Source: CAWDMN01 sp963803155 (GTDB taxonomy: Bacteria > Acidobacteriota > Terriglobia > Versatilivoradales > Versatilivoraceae). Taken from it: 42,975 bases of DNA. Position numbers and translations under genes: made by a program. The notes under the pieces are model-generated. The model ran no database searches. It was not told the DNA's origin and saw only the letters and a list, made by a program, of their open reading frames with translations. Position 1 is the stretch's first letter; each line of letters starts with the position of its first letter. The stretch lies in assembly GCA_963803155.1 (NCBI GenBank), contig CAWDMN010000093.1, positions 1-42,975 of the forward strand. The letters are read 5' to 3'. Below are positions 41,559 to 42,975 of this stretch, piece by piece.

Positions 41559-42975
41559 TCAGAACTTGAACTCCAGCTGGGTCATGAATCGATAGCTGGT
41601 GCCCGAGCCCATCGGGTAGGGAACATAAAACGATTTGAGGGGATTGTTCCCGCGAATGGGATCCTGAATGAAGAAAAGGTTCCCCCACGTCACAGCTTTC
41701 GACAACCCAAGATCCAAGCGAATGAGGTGGGCTTTGATGTTCACGCCGCTGCCGGTGCCCAGATCGTCATCCGTAAACTGGCTGATCATGGAGTTGGCAT
41801 CTTTGTAAGCGTAAAGGTAACTGATGCGTGGATCTCCCAGTTTGGTGACCTTGCCCAGGCTGGCGCCAGCTTGCCAGGCATACTGGTACAAAGAGGTTCC
41901 TACGTTCTTGGAGGCTTGAACATTCAGATTAAGCGGCATGTCGTGGCTTCCCAATTTCCCCACGGGGGTTTGCAGGTCATAAGCGAAGTGGGCCACTTGA
42001 AAATGGCTCGCCCAATACTTGCCTCCACCCTTGGTGGTTATCCCGTTCCCGGCTCCGGGCAGCGCACTGGTAAGGACCACTCCCAAGCCGGAATTCAAAA
42101 GGGCGGTTCCCCCATCGGTAATGGAAGCCAAGGCAATCTGGTTAGGCTGGTGGAAAAGGTCCATGTTCAAGGTAACGGTGTGAACTACCTTTTCCTGAGT
42201 TAATTTAAATACCATTCCCTGATCGAACATCGCCGCGCTGCGCATCTGGGTACCGACGACAAAACCGGCATTGGCCCAAATGCTGCCCGGCGCCACAATA
42301 GCTACTCCGGGATTGCTCAGGAGGTATTCGCCGGCCCGGAATTCCAGGCTGCTCTTGTCGTTGAAGGGGATGCGGAACTTTTCGTGCGTCCCGGTGAAGC
42401 GAATATCGTCATCAAAAATGAACCGGGAGTTGTCGGCAAAGACCTCCTCCATTTTGCCGCCGCGCAACGAGACATCCTTGCCCGGGTGGAAGTCCACGAA
42501 AGCTTCGGAAATAGCAATGGGATTGCGCAGGGACATGGAGGTGAAGTCCGCGTTGGTCGTCAGGTGGTTGTTTAGAGGTCCCGTGGCTAGTTGAAAATGA
42601 AAGTTCAGCTGGGAATTAATGTCCTTGTCCGTATTAAAGCGAAGACGATAGCGCCCGCGCACATTGTGGGATGCCCCGAGAACACTGGTGGCGGACCGTT
42701 CAATCGCGTCGAGACGCAGCCGCATATCGCCGCTGAACTTGAATCCGGCCACGCTAAGCGCGGATGCGACGGGTTTTTCTTCCTTCTTCTCCGCCGGTTT
42801 GGCCGCGACGGCTTTGGCTTCCGCCTCTTTCTTAGCTATGGCTTCCTGCTCTTTTTGCAGGGCCTCCAGCATACTCTGCTGTTGCGCCATCTTTCCCAGA
42901 CTGCCTCATGGCCTTCTGCTGTTTTTCGATCATTTCCTTCAGCTGCGGCGAGGAGTCTCCAGTGGATTGAGCCAA
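41559..42975 (-). CDS. Putative porin (Porin_5-like), partial, possible frameshift near the N-terminus
   Basis: The readable part 41559-42890 (443 residues) starts inside a coiled coil (MLEALQKEQEAIAKKEAEAK). It then has barrel strands: FKFSGDMRLRLDAIERSATS, GRYRLRFNTDKDINSQLNFH, SEAFVDFHPGKDVSLRGGKM and RIPFNDKSSLEFRAGEYL. It ends in Phe (RFMTQLEFKF), the usual end of outer-membrane barrels. Upstream, to the window edge, a different frame reads AQSTGDSSPQLKEMIEKQQK AMRQSG, with no spaces in the protein. This continues the coiled coil, so a one- or two-base error or mutation near 42890-42906 probably breaks the gene; the true start lies outside the window. It resembles the putative-porin family with an N-terminal peptidoglycan-side coiled coil. 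With pstS next to it, a phosphate channel is possible but not shown. Confidence 0.75.

Overview
The window is about 43 kb of a free-living Gram-negative bacterium with many secreted proteins. It carries two outer-membrane beta-barrels, lipoproteins, Tat-exported enzymes, a hopanoid-type or sphingolipid-type glycosyltransferase, an ECF sigma unit and strong GGAGG ribosome binding sites. DUF1080, ThuA, Tat-type Gfo/Idh, GH29 and S1 sulfatase genes together are typical of Acidobacteriota and of the Planctomycetota-Verrucomicrobiota group. The sequence alone does not let me choose between them. I see no rRNA, tRNA, CRISPR array, phage or intact insertion sequence.

Layout, left part (1-15.3 kb). 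An alginate-export-type barrel runs off the left edge. It is followed by an ACT-domain protein beside a broken paaK and a broken sugar-porter MFS gene, which lie next to each other and carry many frameshifts. Next come a secreted hypothetical protein, a DUF1080 plus Gfo/Idh pair, an ECF sigma / anti-sigma / zinc-ribbon operon, a Rieske-like plus FGE-like pair, signal peptidase I, and a GT39 membrane glycosyltransferase.

Middle and right part. 15.9-19.1 kb holds a GT21 (HpnI-like) glycosyltransferase and an asparagine synthase. 19.2-25.8 kb is a heavy-metal RND efflux operon (small Cys-rich protein, CzcC-, CzcB- and CzcA-like). 26.2-35.5 kb is a carbohydrate-degradation neighbourhood (Tat Gfo/Idh, TIM-barrel epimerase-like, double ThuA, GH29 fucosidase, DUF72, sulfatase lipoprotein), interrupted by a RES-Xre toxin-antitoxin pair. 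35.9-43 kb holds a lactate permease, a tandem flavodoxin-fold protein, an HXXEE-like membrane protein, PstS, and a second porin that runs off the right edge.

The most unusual part is the intergenic DNA, which is crowded with palindromic repeats of several unrelated families. (1) A modular 5'-leader element has a conserved head around CACAACAAGAGGATGAAAA, a hairpin whose sequence changes between copies while its pairing is kept, and a tail ATTTTCTnAGGAG that supplies the ribosome binding site. It occurs about five times, once as a tandem dimer. (2) Inverted pairs of 7-bp tandem-repeat arrays lie between convergent genes at two places. (3) A MITE-like family has about 25-bp terminal inverted repeats, and one copy forms the last codons and stop of the flavodoxin-fold gene. 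(4) A 218-bp multi-branched palindrome lies at 39077-39294. These are the best candidates for something undescribed.
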